This document shows positions 12,883 through 15,716 of a DNA stretch of 15,716 nucleotides, in pieces. The position numbers and the translations under genes were made by a program. The notes beneath the pieces were generated by a model. It was not told the DNA's origin. It was given only the letters and a program-made list of their open reading frames with translations, and made no database searches. This DNA is from Bacteroidales bacterium (GTDB lineage Bacteria > Bacteroidota > Bacteroidia > Bacteroidales > P3), in NCBI GenBank assembly GCA_016281475.1, contig JAEEIS010000212.1, positions 1 to 15,716 of the forward strand. The letters are read 5' to 3'. The stretch's first letter is position 1. Every line of letters starts with the position of its first letter.

Positions 12883-15716
12883 CACTCGCTTGCCTCGGGT
12901 TTGAGGAAGACGACGAGGTAGTGCTTGAGGTCGATGAACTTCTTGGCGGCAGCCTGAATCTCCTTGGCGGTGACGGATTTGACAATGGCCTCGTAGCCGT
13001 CGACCACATAGTCGCGGCTCTCGTTGAAGCGGTAGCTGCCCATTATCTGGTTCATCCAGAAACTGTTGTTCTGCTTGGCGTTCTGACGGTTGATAATCTG
13101 CTGTTCCTGCACCTTGGCGAGGGTCTCGGCATCGGGGCCTTCTTTGATGTACTTGTTGAGGATTTCCATAGCGGCATTCTCAATGAGCTGGGTGCTGTCG
13201 GGGTTGCAGTTGATGTAGAAGGTCCAGTCTACCTCCTGCTCGGGCAGACGGCTGTAGTCTACGCTGACACTGGGGCTGTATGTGCCGCCCATCTTCTCAC
13301 GGATGATTTCGAGGGCGGTGATTTCCATGCATGCACTGAGCTGGTCGATGATTTCGGCATTCTTGACGCTGTGCTTGTAGCCCTTGGTGGTGCCAGTCAT
13401 GAGCATGATGCCCTGGTTGTCGGTGCCCTTGTAGGCTGTGGCGCGCGGGGTGCCCTTGAAGGTGTAGTCTTTGAGTTTCTTCCAGCTTTCGGGCTTGGCC
13501 TTGGTGGTAGGCAGGTTGCCGAGGTACTTGGCGATAAGGTCGATGTCGGCATCCTCGATGTTACCCACGAAGAAGAAGGTCTGGTGGGCGGCATTGCTGA
13601 AACGCTCGCGGAAGATTTTGTACATGAGGTCGAGGTTGAGGCTGTTCATCTGCTCCTCTGTGGGGATGATGATGGCGCGGGGGTCACCGGGACGCGACAT
13701 CTCAATGTACTTCTTGATGAAGACATACTGGGGGTTCTCGCCGATGAACTTATACTGGTTGCGCATCTGGTCGATGTTCTTGTCGAACGACTCCTTGTCT
13801 TTGCGGGGAGCCTCGTAGTAGAGGGTGAGGAGCTGGAGCATGGTCTCGAGGTCCTTAGGTACGCAGTAGCCGCTGAAACCCTGAGTCTGGCTGCTGATGT
13901 TGGGGCTGATGGAGACGTTCTTGCCTTTCAATTTCTTGGTGAGCTGGGTGCTGCTGAACTGGGCTATACCGGCATCGTCGATAAAGCTGGCAGCCGTGGA
14001 GGCGTTGAAGAATTCGGCATCGCTATAGAGCGAGGTGCCGCCCCATGCATAGGAGTTCATCTGAATCTCGTCGTCCTTGAGCGTGGTCTTCTTGACGATG
14101 AATTTCACGCCGTTGGGGCAGGTGTACTCTTTGTAGTCGAGCACGGTGTTGGTCTTGGTGACTTTGGGGGTGACGGCGGGCAGCTCTTTGGCAAAGAGGG
14201 GCTCGTCCTTGAAGTTGTCGACCCAAGCATCATATTTGGCCTTGCGGGCGCGGTTGTAGATGGCAAGGATTTCGCTCTCACTGGGCACCTTATAGCCATC
14301 CTGTTTGGGAGCGGTGAGGTAATAGACGAAGTTCTCGTCGGTCACCCACTCATTGATGAGACGGTTGCACTCGTCGAGGGTGATGGCGTTGCCGCCTTCC
14401 TCAGCAAGGAACTCCTTGGCGTAGGCATATTCCTTCATAATGCCGGGGATGACTTCACCTTCGAGGTAGTTGTTGGTGTATTCCTGAGCGAAGTTGTTGC
14501 TGTTGGTCTTGTTGGCCTCCTTGGCGCTCTTGCGGTAGCTTTCGAGCATCGACTCTTTGGCACGCTCAAACTCGCCCTTGGTGAAGCCGTGCTGCTCGGC
14601 GCGGAAGATTTCGGCAAGGACAGCCTCGGTGGCCTCTAGTGCACGGTTCTCCTTCGGAGCGCACTGACCCATAAAGGCATCACAACTGCGACCTAAGAAC
14701 GAATGATAGCCGGCTCCGGCATAGAGGAAGGGAGCGGTGGCCTTCTCAGCAAGTTCGTTGTAACGCTCGTCAAGCATGCTGCTCACGAGGTTGCGGATCA
14801 TGCTGGCACGATAGTCGCCCACGGTGCCCTGCGGAGCCTTGGCATGTTTCCAAAAGAGCAACATGCTGGCACCGGTAGCCTCCTTGTCGGTAGCGATAGC
14901 CACGAGGGGTTCCACATTGCCGGGGATGTCAAATTCGGGACGGGGACGGGGATTGACGGGAGCCTTGCGGCTGTCGAAGTACTCGTGGATTTTGGCTTCC
15001 ATTGCGTTCACATCCACATCGCCGACGATGACGACGGCCTGCAGGTCGGGACGGTACCAGTCGTTATAGAAGCGGGTGATGACGGGACGCTGGAAGGTGC
15101 GGATGACCTCCTCCAGACCGATAGGCAGGCGGTCGGCATACTTCGAGCCCTTGAGCATGATGGGCCAAGTGGCCTTGCGGAGACGCTCCTGAGCGCCGAG
15201 GCCGCCACGCCACTCTTCGAGGATGACGCCACGCTCGTGCTCAATCTCCTCGTTGTCGAAGAGGAGCTTGCTGGCCCAGCCGTCGAGGATTTTGAAACCC
15301 ATCTCCACCAGGTCGGCATTGTCGGTGGGCAGCTCAACGTAATAGACCGTCTCGTCGAACGAGGTCCAGGCGTTGATGCCGCGACCGAACTCGATACCGT
15401 TCTTCTGCAGGGTGCTGATCATCTCGTTGCCCTTGTAGTACTGGGTGCCGTTGAAGGCCATGTGCTCACAGAAGTGGGCGAGGCCCTGCTGGTCGTCGTC
15501 CTCCAGCACCGAGCCGGCGTTGGTCACCAGACGGAACTGCACGCGGTTCTCCGGCTTCTTGTTGGCACGGATGTAGTAGGTCATGCCGTTGGCAAGCTTG
15601 CCAATGCGCACTTTCTTGTCGACCGGCACCTTCTCGGTGAGGTCGGTCTTCTTTTCCTTCGCCGGCTTAGTCTGGGCAAAGGTCATGCTGCCCACGAGGG
15701 CGAGAAGCATGATGAG
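12882..15716 (-). CDS. M16-family (pitrilysin/PqqL-like) zinc metalloprotease, first codons outside window
   Basis: From the ATG at 15710 the product is 942 residues, but the frame is open to the window edge (two more codons, L-I), and the hydrophobic stretch LIMLLALVGSMTFAQ looks like the end of a signal peptide, so the true start probably lies further right. The inverted zinc motif HFCEH is at 79-83, with E159 and E166 in EHERGVILEEW as the downstream acidic residues, one of them the third ligand. Domain order is M16 catalytic domain (about 36-185), M16_C (about 205-385), linker, inactive lobe (about 525-690, no HxxEH), and a second M16_C with REKMGGTYSP at 804-813. This is the two-lobed clamshell on one chain that degrades peptides. 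Export suggests a periplasmic role in peptide or protein turnover. A hairpin follows the stop and a terminator lies 166 bases on, so the unit ends here. Confidence 0.93.
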   Translation of the reverse strand, partial: LIMLLALVGSMTFAQTKPAKEKKTDLTEKVPVDKKVRIGKLANGMTYYIRANKKPENRVQFRLVTNAGSVLEDDDQQGLAHFCEHMAFNGTQYYKGNEMISTLQKNGIEFGRGINAWTSFDETVYYVELPTDNADLVEMGFKILDGWASKLLFDNEEIEHERGVILEEWRGGLGAQERLRKATWPIMLKGSKYADRLPIGLEEVIRTFQRPVITRFYNDWYRPDLQAVVIVGDVDVNAMEAKIHEYFDSRKAPVNPRPRPEFDIPGNVEPLVAIATDKEATGASMLLFWKHAKAPQGTVGDYRASMIRNLVSSMLDERYNELAEKATAPFLYAGAGYHSFLGRSCDAFMGQCAPKENRALEATEAVLAEIFRAEQHGFTKGEFERAKESMLESYRKSAKEANKTNSNNFAQEYTNNYLEGEVIPGIMKEYAYAKEFLAEEGGNAITLDECNRLINEWVTDENFVYYLTAPKQDGYKVPSESEILAIYNRARKAKYDAWVDNFKDEPLFAKELPAVTPKVTKTNTVLDYKEYTCPNGVKFIVKKTTLKDDEIQMNSYAWGGTSLYSDAEFFNASTAASFIDDAGIAQFSSTQLTKKLKGKNVSISPNISSQTQGFSGYCVPKDLETMLQLLTLYYEAPRKDKESFDKNIDQMRNQYKFIGENPQYVFIKKYIEMSRPGDPRAIIIPTEEQMNSLNLDLMYKIFRERFSNAAHQTFFFVGNIEDADIDLIAKYLGNLPTTKAKPESWKKLKDYTFKGTPRATAYKGTDNQGIMLMTGTTKGYKHSVKNAEIIDQLSACMEITALEIIREKMGGTYSPSVSVDYSRLPEQEVDWTFYINCNPDSTQLIENAAMEILNKYIKEGPDAETLAKVQEQQIINRQNAKQNNSFWMNQIMGSYRFNESRDYVVDGYEAIVKSVTAKEIQAAAKKFIDLKHYLVVFLKPEASE

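Noticed and set aside
12771..14639. 622-codon open frame on the plus strand opposite the M16 gene
   Set aside because: It is antisense to a clearly coding zinc protease with intact motifs. Its composition is a mirror of the biased codons of that gene and it has no recognisable domain.

Overview
The window looks like chromosomal DNA from a member of the Bacteroidales (phylum Bacteroidota). The evidence is a very large secreted protein ending in a type IX secretion (T9SS) sorting domain, short-spacer lipoproteins, an initiating sugar transferase of the Bacteroidota type, a TAnnTTTG-like promoter element, and AT-rich leaders in place of Shine-Dalgarno sites. Coding sequence is fairly GC-rich with many C-ending codons, while the gaps are AT-rich and repetitive. 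I would not name a genus.

Layout. Positions 2-676 (+) hold the C-terminal part of an EamA/DMT transporter whose start lies off the left edge. A short inverted repeat follows. Then comes a two-gene minus-strand unit with a 4-base ATGA overlap: a free-standing GHKL ATPase (1301-1849) followed by a YfcE-type phosphoesterase (798-1304). Divergent from it is a plus-strand pair, also joined by an ATGA overlap: a lipoprotein (1911-2867) and a polyprenyl-phosphate sugar phosphotransferase (2864-4483), probably for capsule or exopolysaccharide. An FKBP-like lipoprotein (4640-5335) sits between two arrays of 7-base repeats. Converging on it is a 2221-residue FN3/jelly-roll protein with a T9SS signal (12118-5453, minus). 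A 763-base gap without genes holds repeats, a strong terminator and other hairpins. The right end is a two-lobed M16 zinc protease (minus), whose first codons lie off the window.

Theme. Most identified products act at or outside the cell envelope: glycan initiation, lipoproteins, a T9SS surface or secreted protein, an exported protease. No single multi-gene system unites them, and I see no phage, transposase, CRISPR or defence locus.

The most unusual signals are in the repeats. A stretch of about 57 codons inside the sugar transferase has foreign codon use and carries a palindromic repeat that recurs in the intergenic gap near 12.35 kb; it looks like a palindromic element inserted in frame. 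Heptad arrays flanking the FKBP gene share a perfect 29-base inverted match and a perfect 35-base direct match. Several repeats begin at or inside the stop codons of neighbouring genes.
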